This document shows, in pieces, positions 1 through 5,590 of a stretch of 6,783 nucleotides of DNA. The translations under genes and the position numbers were made by a program. The DNA is taken from contig RFIY01000008.1 of assembly GCA_003695505.1 (NCBI GenBank), forward strand, positions 1 through 6,783, written 5' to 3'. Position 1 is the stretch's first letter, and each line of letters starts with the position of its first letter. The notes beneath the pieces are model-generated. The model did not search any database, was not told the origin of the DNA, and worked only from the letters and a program-made list of their open reading frames with translations. The DNA comes from Candidatus Dadabacteria bacterium (GTDB taxonomy: Bacteria; J088).

Positions 1-576
1 GAAATCGAAAAAGCGCACCCCCTGCTCGTCAACCTGTTCCTGCAGGTATTCGATGAAGGCTGGCTCACAGACGGTCGTGGCAAGAAGGTCTGGTTCAGCG
101 ACACGATCATCATCATGACGAGCAATCTTGGGAGCGAGCAGTTCAGCCGGACGCTGACGCCGCTTGGATTTGCGCGCGAGAATCAGCCGTTCACGCAGGT
201 ACAACAGCAGGTGGAGAAAGTCGCGGAGCAGCGGTTCAGTCCCGAATTTCTCAACCGCATCGACGAAATCATCGTCTTCCAGCCACTTGGGCAGGCGCAG
301 GTCCGCGAAATCACGCGACGCTATCTGACCGCCCTGGAACAGCATATCGCCGGTCTCGGCAAATTGCTCCTTGTCGACGAGGCCGCCATCGACCGCCTGG
401 CCGAAATCGGATTCAGCGCAAAATACGGCGCGAGATTCCTGAAACGCCGCATCGATCAGGAAGTCAAGATCCCGATCACCATGCACTGGGAAGAGGCCGA
501 CCAGTTCCGCGTCACGACGGATGGCGAACGACTCATCGTCGAACCTGCCGTCAGTTCGATGCCCGTCATCATTTAG
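1..576 (+). CDS. Clp/Hsp100 AAA+ unfoldase, C-terminal fragment (ClpA/ClpC-like)
   Basis: This is the end of a gene that begins before the window; the frame is open from base 1 and stops with TAG at 574-576 (191 residues visible). The fragment opens with EIEKAHP, the residues just after the Walker B aspartate of the second AAA+ domain. Sensor 1 follows as MTSNLGS (fragment residues 39-45), then the arginine-finger segment FLNRIDEIIVF (about 83-93), and a sensor 2 motif GARFLKRR (about 142-149) in the D2 small domain. Proteins of this family use ATP to thread substrates through a hexameric pore, either handing them to ClpP or disaggregating them. Between sensor 1 and the arginine finger there is an insertion with PLGF (bases 160-171), where ClpA and ClpC carry their IGL/VGF ClpP-docking loop and ClpB has none. 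This favours a ClpP-partner unfoldase over ClpB. The N-terminal and D1 domains are outside the window, so the exact subfamily stays open. Confidence 0.9.
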   Translation, partial: EIEKAHPLLVNLFLQVFDEGWLTDGRGKKVWFSDTIIIMTSNLGSEQFSRTLTPLGFARENQPFTQVQQQVEKVAEQRFSPEFLNRIDEIIVFQPLGQAQVREITRRYLTALEQHIAGLGKLLLVDEAAIDRLAEIGFSAKYGARFLKRRIDQEVKIPITMHWEEADQFRVTTDGERLIVEPAVSSMPVII

Positions 577-584
577 AGGGTCGG

Positions 585-602
585 GCCGCCCGCCCCGGCG
601 GC
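585..602. terminator. GC-rich hairpin between convergent genes (possible bidirectional terminator)
   Basis: GCCGCC at 585-590 pairs perfectly with GGCGGC at 597-602 around a 6-base loop. The hairpin fills most of the 25-base gap between the stop of the Clp gene (574-576) and the stop of pyrC (602-604, facing the other way). No T-run follows on either strand, so it is not a classical intrinsic terminator. Position is the main argument; a chance GC-rich hairpin is possible. Confidence 0.35.
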
Positions 603-1951
603 TACGAACTCGCGACGCCCTGGACCGGGCGCCACGGCGACGATTCGACCGACTGGCCGGATTCATGCAGATTCCATCGGCAGACGCCGTCCACAAAAGT
701 CATTACGACGCGACCTTCGAAATCCCATCCATCAAACGGGCTGTTGCGGCTGCGACTGCACCCGCTCGCAGCGTCATAACGCCAGTGCAGTTTGCGGTCA
801 ATGAGCGCAAAATCGGCCGGCTCGCCTTCGCTCAGCGGAGCTGGTTTCTGCCCCAGCACGCGCCGGGGCGCCGCGGTCAACCGTTCCACCAGCGTCGGCA
901 GATCCAGGACGTCCTCGTCTACAAGACGTAGCGCAAGGGGCAACAATGTCTCAAGCCCGATGATCCCGTCGGGGGCGGCTTCGAACGGCTGATCCTTCTC
1001 GTGAGGCGCATGCGGCGCGTGATCGGTGGCGATCGCATCGATGATCCCGTCGGCCAGTGCCTGTCGCAGCACCTCCACGTCGTGCGCCGTACGCAGCGGC
1101 GGGGCCATTTTTGCGTGAGTACCAAGCTCCTCGACGGCCTCATCGGTCAGAAACAGATGATGTGGACAGACTTCTGCGGTAATCCGAACGCCGTCTTCAC
1201 GCGCCCGGCGGATCAGCTCGACACCTCCAGCCGTCGTGACGTGTTGCACATGGAGATGGGCACCCGTGAGTCGGGCCAGCAGGATGTCACGGGCCAACGC
1301 GATCTCTTCCGCCTCGCGCGGGTTTCCTGGCAACCCGAGCCGGACAGCCACGGGGCCGGCATTCATCACACCGCCAGCCCGCACGCTACGATCCTCGCAG
1401 TGCGGCAGAACCGGCAAATCCAGCGACGCCGCGTATTCCAGCACCCGACGCATCACACCAGCGACGGGCACGGTATTACCGTCATCGCTGACAGCGACAC
1501 ATCCGGCCTCGCGCATCAGGCCATAGGGGGCCAGTTCCTTGCCTTCAAGACCGATGGTCGCGGCACTGACGGGCAGCACGCGCGCCCATCCCACGGTCCG
1601 CGCGCGTTCCCGAATGTACTGGGTCACCTCGGGACAATCATTGACTGGTTGCGTGTTGGCAAGACAGACGACGCTGGTGACGCCCGAGGCCACCGCAGCG
1701 CGCGTACCGGTTTCGATGTCTTCCTTATAGGTCAGACCAGGATCTCGCAAATGCACATGCAGATCACAAATGCCCGGAATCATCAGCAAACCGTTTGCAT
1801 CCAGTACCTGACCGTGCTCGGGACGCCAGTCGGGATCATCGATCCATGCCTCAACTGCTCCGTTCCGGACATGCAACGTACGTGCCGCCGCAGCCTTGCC
1901 AGGCCGCGCGACCTCCGCACCGATCACCCAGAATTCCTCAGGTACCTGCAT
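602..1951 (-). CDS. pyrC: Dihydroorotase, class I (PyrC)
   Basis: Dihydroorotase cyclises N-carbamoyl-aspartate to dihydroorotate, the third step of de novo UMP synthesis, in the cytoplasm. With the ATG at 1951 the protein has 449 residues, normal for class I enzymes. Visible metal and catalytic motifs are DLHVHLRDPG (about 63-72, the HxH pair), SDDGN (about 155-159, bridging aspartate), LPHCED (about 182-187), HVQH (about 234-237) and ATDHAPH (about 308-314, catalytic aspartate). All metal ligands are present, so this looks like an active enzyme and not the inactive PyrC' partner of Pseudomonas aspartate transcarbamoylase. The usual NPPLR substrate motif reads APPLR (about 283-287). The C-terminal SRSRNSPFDGW is typical of the family. 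An in-frame start further upstream at 2062 would lie deep inside pyrB. I chose 1951 because GGAG at 1959-1962 sits 7 bases before it. The start overlaps the end of pyrB by 14 bases. Confidence 0.95.
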   Translation of the reverse strand: MQVPEEFWVIGAEVARPGKAAAARTLHVRNGAVEAWIDDPDWRPEHGQVLDANGLLMIPGICDLHVHLRDPGLTYKEDIETGTRAAVASGVTSVVCLANTQPVNDCPEVTQYIRERARTVGWARVLPVSAATIGLEGKELAPYGLMREAGCVAVSDDGNTVPVAGVMRRVLEYAASLDLPVLPHCEDRSVRAGGVMNAGPVAVRLGLPGNPREAEEIALARDILLARLTGAHLHVQHVTTAGGVELIRRAREDGVRITAEVCPHHLFLTDEAVEELGTHAKMAPPLRTAHDVEVLRQALADGIIDAIATDHAPHAPHEKDQPFEAAPDGIIGLETLLPLALRLVDEDVLDLPTLVERLTAAPRRVLGQKPAPLSEGEPADFALIDRKLHWRYDAASGCSRSRNSPFDGWDFEGRVVMTFVDGVCRWNLHESGQSVESSPWRPVQGVASS

Positions 1952-2897
1952 GGACTCGCTCCACGATCTGCTCATCACTCCCGCCGAGCGCCCAGTAAAG
2001 CACCGCCATTCGCAGCGCCACACCGGTCTGCACCTGCGTCTGTATCTGGCTCCGATCCGCATCGTACAACAGGTCGGGAGCCAGCTCCATGGCCCGGTTC
2101 ACCGGCCCGGGGTGCAGCAGAGGCACGGCCTCTCCGTGTTGCTGCAGTCGCGCTCGCGTCAGGCCGTACGTCCGAAAATAGTCAAGCTGGCTCGACAACC
2201 ATGGTCCTCCCTGCTGACGCCGCTCCTTCTGAACGCGCAGCGCCATAACCGCGTCGGCACCCCGAAGGCCCGCATCCAGATCCGATGTCAGCTCGCAACC
2301 AAATGCTTCGACGAGGCCTGGTTCAAAAAACTGTCGCGGCCCAACAAGGCGAACCCTGTGCCCGAGCGCGCGGGCTGCCCAAAGATGTGACCTTGCCACG
2401 CGGCTACGCGCGACATCACCTACGATCACCAGAAGCCGATCCTCAAAGCGCCCCTGCCACAGTTGTGCAAGCACACAAAGATCGAGCAGCGCCTGGGTCG
2501 GGTGCTCGTTCGTACCATCGCCTGCGTTGATCACGGGCTCTTCGAGATGCTGCGACAGATACGCCGGCATCTGCGAATGGCCATCGCGCACGACCATACA
2601 GTCCGCACCGAGTGCAGAAATCGTCTTGGCCGTGTCGAGGATCGTTTCGCCCTTTGCGAGACTGCTGCCGCTGGCAGAGAAATTCAGTACATCGGCGCCG
2701 AGGCTCTTGGCCGCCAGTTCGAAGCTCATCCTGGTTCGCGTGCTGTTCTCGAAAAACATCAACGCGATTCGCCGTCCCCGCAATGCGGGCACTTTCGCAA
2801 CGGGTCGCTGGAGGATTTCCTGCATCGCGCGAGCGTGGCGAATCCAGGCCAGAATCTGCTCGCCCGCTACGCCGCGCAGCCCAAGCAGATCAGGCAC
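1938..2897 (-). CDS. pyrB: Aspartate carbamoyltransferase catalytic subunit (PyrB)
   Basis: This enzyme joins carbamoyl phosphate and aspartate to give N-carbamoyl-aspartate, the second step of UMP synthesis. The 319-residue length fits a catalytic chain without fused domains. The carbamoyl-phosphate site FFENSTRTRMSFE is at residues 48-60. The mobile-loop motif SSLAKGE is at 78-84, HPTQALLD at 132-139, the aspartate-binding RVQKER at 221-226 and HPGPVNR at 262-268. The start is GTG at 2897, with GGAG at 2905-2908 seven bases upstream. It overlaps the end of pyrR by 8 bases, and its own end overlaps pyrC by 14. No pyrI-type regulatory subunit gene is present. In Pseudomonas and Aquifex, PyrB assembles with a class I dihydroorotase, and the tight linkage to pyrC here would allow the same (inference). 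Confidence 0.97.
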   Translation of the reverse strand: MPDLLGLRGVAGEQILAWIRHARAMQEILQRPVAKVPALRGRRIALMFFENSTRTRMSFELAAKSLGADVLNFSASGSSLAKGETILDTAKTISALGADCMVVRDGHSQMPAYLSQHLEEPVINAGDGTNEHPTQALLDLCVLAQLWQGRFEDRLLVIVGDVARSRVARSHLWAARALGHRVRLVGPRQFFEPGLVEAFGCELTSDLDAGLRGADAVMALRVQKERRQQGGPWLSSQLDYFRTYGLTRARLQQHGEAVPLLHPGPVNRAMELAPDLLYDADRSQIQTQVQTGVALRMAVLYWALGGSDEQIVERVHAGT

Positions 2898-3444
2898 CGG
2901 TCAGCTCCGTATCGGGTCGTGCGACTGCGATCACCTCATCGCGAGGGTGGCCCTGTTCGACAAAGCGGACAAGGCAAAGTTCATCCCGATCCAGATCAAT
3001 CACCTGCCCGCAGTAGTCCGGCTGGATGGGTAGCTGGCGGTTGCCACGGTCGATCAGCACGGCCAGACGAACCGTCGCGGGCCGACCGTAGTCGAGCAGC
3101 GCCGCCAGCGCCGCACGAATCGTTCGTCCCGTAAACAGAACATCATCGACAAGTAGCACGTTCTTCCGCGTCAGATCAACGGGGATATCGCTGTCGCGAA
3201 TCTCGGGCCAGTGCTGCCGATGACCAAAATCATCCCGGTACAGGGTGATATCAAGCGCGCCGATGCCGTCAATGGCGATATCGCGGCTGCGCAGGCCGGC
3301 CTCGAGCCGCCGCGCAAGAACATCGCCGCCTTCCCGGATGCCGACAATGACGAGCGGTTCTTCGCCGGCGCTCGCGATTTGCTCGGCCAATTGCTCTGTG
3401 AGCGCGGTCAGCGCCTCAGCGTCAACGAGAACGCGCTCCGACAT
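2890..3444 (-). CDS. pyrR: PyrR-type bifunctional pyrimidine regulator / uracil phosphoribosyltransferase
   Basis: This 184-residue type I phosphoribosyltransferase matches the usual PyrR size. The PRPP-binding loop VLLVDDVLFTGRTIRAAL lies at residues about 96-113. Other family features are VGIREGGDVLA (34-44), LDITLYRDDF (64-73) and DYGRPATVRLAVLIDRGNRQLPI (split at 118-129 and 130-140). PyrR proteins sense UMP/UTP and PRPP and, in Firmicutes, bind pyr mRNA leaders to cause attenuation. Many also have uracil phosphoribosyltransferase activity. The C-terminal third departs from the common family pattern after DYCG (143-146). The ATG at 3444 shares one base with the preceding stop (TGATG), and no Shine-Dalgarno sequence is visible in the 15 bases before it, so translation probably depends on coupling to the 77-residue gene. 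The end overlaps pyrB by 8 bases. Whether it regulates by RNA binding here is unknown. Confidence 0.93.
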   Translation of the reverse strand: MSERVLVDAEALTALTEQLAEQIASAGEEPLVIVGIREGGDVLARRLEAGLRSRDIAIDGIGALDITLYRDDFGHRQHWPEIRDSDIPVDLTRKNVLLVDDVLFTGRTIRAALAALLDYGRPATVRLAVLIDRGNRQLPIQPDYCGQVIDLDRDELCLVRFVEQGHPRDEVIAVARPDTELTGA

Positions 3445-3677
3445 CAGGACGTGGACGCGCCCAGTTCGGCGACCAGTGCGTCCATCTGTTTGCGTGCGGT
3501 CGCTTCCGTTTTGACTTCGCTCAGAATATATGGATCGACCTGTGGTTGCAGCGCGTTCCAGGCGCGGACGACCCAGACGCCATCTGTCTCGGCCACCTCG
3601 ATCAGATCCAGGTGGCGCGCATTGACCCAGGAACCGGTCGTGGTCTGTATCCAGTTACCCTTGCGTTCTATTCCCAT
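3444..3677 (-). CDS. Small conserved-looking protein of unknown function (77 aa)
   Basis: I do not recognise this family. The 77-residue product has no signal peptide, membrane segment or cysteine. The N-terminal half reads as short beta strands: NWIQTTTGSWVNARHLDLIEV (split at 8-17 and 18-28) and then VWVVRAWNAL (34-43). It closes with one likely helix, SEVKTEATARKQMDALVAEL (53-72). The pattern of a W, a turn, VN and then a hydrophobic strand loosely recalls small FlbD-like proteins, but this is only a resemblance. It is very probably real: its ATG at 3677 lies within the last codons of the zinc-ribbon gene (10-base overlap) and its stop shares a base with the pyrR start. Only a weak purine stretch precedes the start, so translation is likely coupled. 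Its location between a zinc ribbon and pyrR suggests a soluble accessory factor (inference). Confidence 0.75.
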   Translation of the reverse strand: MGIERKGNWIQTTTGSWVNARHLDLIEVAETDGVWVVRAWNALQPQVDPYILSEVKTEATARKQMDALVAELGASTS

Positions 3678-3895
3678 CGTACCGTACCACTCTGCCCTTC
3701 AATCTGGTCTGCCAGTTCATCCGTCCACGATGAACGATCCTCGCGCCCACCGGGCCCCAGTTGAACCCAGCCGCCACGCTGTCCACAGCGCGGGCAGACA
3801 TCATCGTCCTGTATCGGCCCGCGGCGCAACAGACGCGCACGACAGACCGTGCACTGGAAAATCGATTCGCGTTCCTGAAGATCGTTGCCCGTCAA
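3668..3895 (-). CDS. Small four-cysteine zinc-ribbon protein (75 aa), unknown function
   Basis: The protein carries CTVC at residues 15-18 and CPRC at 34-37, a C-x2-C-x15-C-x2-C spacing typical of a zinc ribbon. A glycine-tryptophan turn (GGWVQLG, 41-47) and a charged tail (about 51-75) follow. Similar ribbons occur in nucleic-acid-binding and protein-docking modules, but I cannot name the family. The start is TTG at 3895, which forms the TTGA overlap with the Roadblock stop. AGGG lies only two bases upstream of the TTG, so coupling to the Roadblock gene is the likelier route to translation. No ATG or GTG start exists upstream in this frame. The stop is TAG at 3668-3670, inside the beginning of the 77-residue gene. 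Confidence 0.75.
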   Translation of the reverse strand: MTGNDLQERESIFQCTVCRARLLRRGPIQDDDVCPRCGQRGGWVQLGPGGREDRSSWTDELADQIEGQSGTVRWE

Positions 3896-4257
3896 AACCC
3901 TGCTGCGAGACGACCCGCGATGCGGTTCATCTGCTGAACGGTTGCTCCGACGCGAACGGCCAGTCCCACACGTACGACAAGGATAATCTCGTCATTGATC
4001 ACGCGCAGAAAAATACCGCCCTGCTCGCCGAAGATCAGTTCGGAATGAAGTGCGCCGAGTTCCAGTTCAGTCGATGCAAGTCGCCCCTTGGACAACAGCT
4101 CGCTCGCAATTGCGGCGACGACTTCTGCGTCATCCCTGGTCTCAGACGTCGAAACCATCACGAGTCCGTCGTGACTACAGATCGCGGCCAGCTCGACCGC
4201 TGGGTCGGCATTCTGAATTTCGTCGATGGCCGCCCGCATGGAACTCTGATCAATCAT
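3892..4257 (-). CDS. Roadblock/LC7 domain protein (MglB-like)
   Basis: The 121-residue protein consists of a single Roadblock/LC7 domain. An N-terminal helix (about 2-18) is followed by a strand with the hallmark SHDGLVMVS (28-36), a long helix (about 42-57), paired strands LGALHSELIFGEQGGIFLRV (67-86) and DEIILVVRV (89-97), and a final helix (about 103-119). Members form homodimers and often bind Ras-like GTPases of the MglA family as GTPase-activating partners; others act as scaffolds. No GTPase gene is present within the window. The ATG at 4257 is preceded by AGGAG at 4268-4272, ten bases away, the strongest Shine-Dalgarno match in this operon. It is the first gene after the predicted promoter at 4291-4319 and overlaps the zinc-ribbon gene by 4 bases. 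The fold is clear; the partner and role are not. Confidence 0.88.
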   Translation of the reverse strand: MIDQSSMRAAIDEIQNADPAVELAAICSHDGLVMVSTSETRDDAEVVAAIASELLSKGRLASTELELGALHSELIFGEQGGIFLRVINDEIILVVRVGLAVRVGATVQQMNRIAGRLAAGF

Positions 4258-4290
4258 GTGCGATACGCTCCTAACCGGGGTTGCGACGTT

Positions 4291-4319
4291 ATGATAGCAG
4301 CGCGCGCCCGACCCAACAA
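4291..4319 (-). promoter_or_regulatory. Predicted sigma70 promoter of the Roadblock-pyrRBC operon
   Basis: On the minus strand, TTGTTG (4314-4319) is followed after 17 bases by TATCAT (4291-4296), which matches five of six bases of the -10 consensus. Transcription would begin near 4284, giving a leader of about 27 bases that contains AGGAG at 4268-4272. It lies in the 85-base gap (4258-4342) between the LysM gene and the Roadblock gene, the only intergenic gap upstream of pyrC on this strand before the cpoB promoter region. The leader is too short for a classical PyrR attenuator. Confidence 0.5.
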
Positions 4320-4342
4320 TCGGCCGACGCTACCCGTCGCGC

Positions 4343-5590
4343 TCAGCTGTCGGAAATCGTCAAGATCCGATCTCCCGCCTCGATCTCGGATGCCGAGCGG
4401 ACGATCAGAACCGTTGATGTGCGCTCTCCGACATCAATGGCCACGCCGACACCGAGCTGCTTCGGGGGCAGATGGTGATAGGGTTCCTTGCGCTTGCGGC
4501 GCCGCGGCTCAAAGTCCCGTTCGATCCGGAACATCGTGCCCGGCTCAATGCCATCACGCTGCCCGCGATCGACGTAGACGATCTGCCACGCGGCCACCAT
4601 GCTTTGTCCGTCGCCTGCGTGCAGGATCTTTCCCTGCACACGCTTTGGCAGCGCACGGGGAACGATCTCTTTCGGCATCGGCTGATAGGCGACCAGATGC
4701 ATATCTTCCTCGATCGCGTCGAAGCTCACCACGACGCGCGCGCGTGCCGAATCTTCCGCGACTTCCTCGATCTGAATCATCCCTGTCGTACGCAGAAACA
4801 CCCCGAGGTCCTCATCGGTGTCCGGATCCTCGATGCGCTCGCCGCGATCGTACACATAGAAACGTTGTCCCGGGCGCAAGCCGGCCGCGCGGCCGCCGGT
4901 GACGTAGACAATATCGTCTTTGCCAAAGATCGTCCGCCCGTCTTCGCCGCCCAGCAAATAGATCGATTCATCAGGCGCCTGTTCGCGATAGACACCTTCA
5001 TCTCCGAACCGGACAACGACGGCGCGCGTCGGCCTGGGCGCGGCCTTCGGTTGCGGCAGATCGGCAAGCCGGGAGTTCTGCGCAACATCGCTGGCATCCT
5101 GGAGAATTTCCGCGCCTGCAGCAGGTTCGGTTTCAGCAGCGGGAACCGGCGTCGGTTGCGCGACTGGTTCTGGCTCCGGTTGCGCGACTGGTTCAGGCTC
5201 CGATTGCGGCGCCGCGACCGGCTCGCTGATGGGTTCCGGTTCGGCAGCCGGCTCTGGCTCGCTCACCGGCGGCTCCATGGCCGCGACCGGAACCGCCGCG
5301 CCCTCGACATTGGGCAAGACGAGTTTCTCTTCGGGCCGAATCAGATGAGGATTCTCGACATCGGGATTGTTTTCCCAGATACGCGGCCATTTCCAGGGAT
5401 CGGCGTAGGCTTTCCCTGAGATGTCCCACAATGTATCCCCCGGCTGAACCACATAGATTCTAGTGTCGGGATCGAATCCGTACAGCGCCTCCTGCGCAGC
5501 GACCTGCACCCCTGCTGCCAGAACAATGGCAGACACGAGGCCTGTATAACGGGACCATCCCGAAGCGGTTCGTCTGTTCATCTGTTTCAC
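4343..5590 (-). CDS. Secreted LysM-domain protein with Pro/Glu linker and two C-terminal repeat modules
   Basis: The 415-residue protein starts with a signal peptide (residues 1 to about 32, hydrophobic core LVSAIVLAAGV, likely cut after VAA). One LysM domain spans about 46-92 (YVVQPGDTLWDISG, then WKWPRIWENNP and NPHLIRP), of the kind that binds peptidoglycan. A Pro/Glu/Ala-rich linker fills about 95-190. The C-terminal half shows two similar beta-rich modules, IVYVTGGRAAGLRPGQRFYV (227-246) and IVYVDRGQRDGIEPGTMFRI (337-356), resembling FlgT-C-like domains of other LysM proteins. A basic run RRRKRK (363-368) lies in the second module. The start is GTG at 5590 with GAGG at 5598-5601 seven bases before it; the ATG at 5581 is the alternative. 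It overlaps the cpoB stop by 4 bases (GTGA), so the two genes form a unit. Role inferred: periplasmic, cell-wall-bound structural or adaptor protein. Confidence 0.88.
   Translation of the reverse strand: MKQMNRRTASGWSRYTGLVSAIVLAAGVQVAAQEALYGFDPDTRIYVVQPGDTLWDISGKAYADPWKWPRIWENNPDVENPHLIRPEEKLVLPNVEGAAVPVAAMEPPVSEPEPAAEPEPISEPVAAPQSEPEPVAQPEPEPVAQPTPVPAAETEPAAGAEILQDASDVAQNSRLADLPQPKAAPRPTRAVVVRFGDEGVYREQAPDESIYLLGGEDGRTIFGKDDIVYVTGGRAAGLRPGQRFYVYDRGERIEDPDTDEDLGVFLRTTGMIQIEEVAEDSARARVVVSFDAIEEDMHLVAYQPMPKEIVPRALPKRVQGKILHAGDGQSMVAAWQIVYVDRGQRDGIEPGTMFRIERDFEPRRRKRKEPYHHLPPKQLGVGVAIDVGERTSTVLIVRSASEIEAGDRILTISDS
5156..5203. repeat. Two tandem 24-bp units in the LysM-protein linker
   Basis: Bases 5156-5179 and 5180-5203 are near-identical 24-base copies, differing at two positions (in the segments TTCTGGC/TTCAGGC and at the last base). 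On the coding minus strand they encode two 8-residue units of the EPEPVAQP type. Further degenerate Glu-Pro units continue to about 5275. Such repeats make linker length prone to vary by slippage or recombination. Confidence 0.8.

Noticed and set aside
1952-2062. Longer N-terminus for PyrC starting at 2062
   Set aside because: It would add 37 Arg/Cys/Trp-rich residues read out of frame from the conserved end of pyrB. The ATG at 1951 has a good GGAG site and gives a family-typical length.
1001-2248. A 415-codon open frame on the plus strand opposite pyrC and pyrB
   Set aside because: The opposite strand carries intact enzymes with every catalytic motif. The plus-strand product shows no recognisable fold, and no promoter or ribosome site was seen for it.
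4325-4339. Hairpin CGACG-CTACC-CGTCG just after the LysM stop as a terminator
   Set aside because: The stem is only five base pairs and no T-run follows, so it is too weak to call.
3211-4902. A 563-codon open frame on the plus strand, antisense to pyrR, the three small genes and the LysM gene
   Set aside because: It runs across five well-supported minus-strand genes and an intergenic promoter, and its translation is Arg/Ser/Pro-rich with no domain pattern. It is a byproduct of GC-rich codon use on the other strand.
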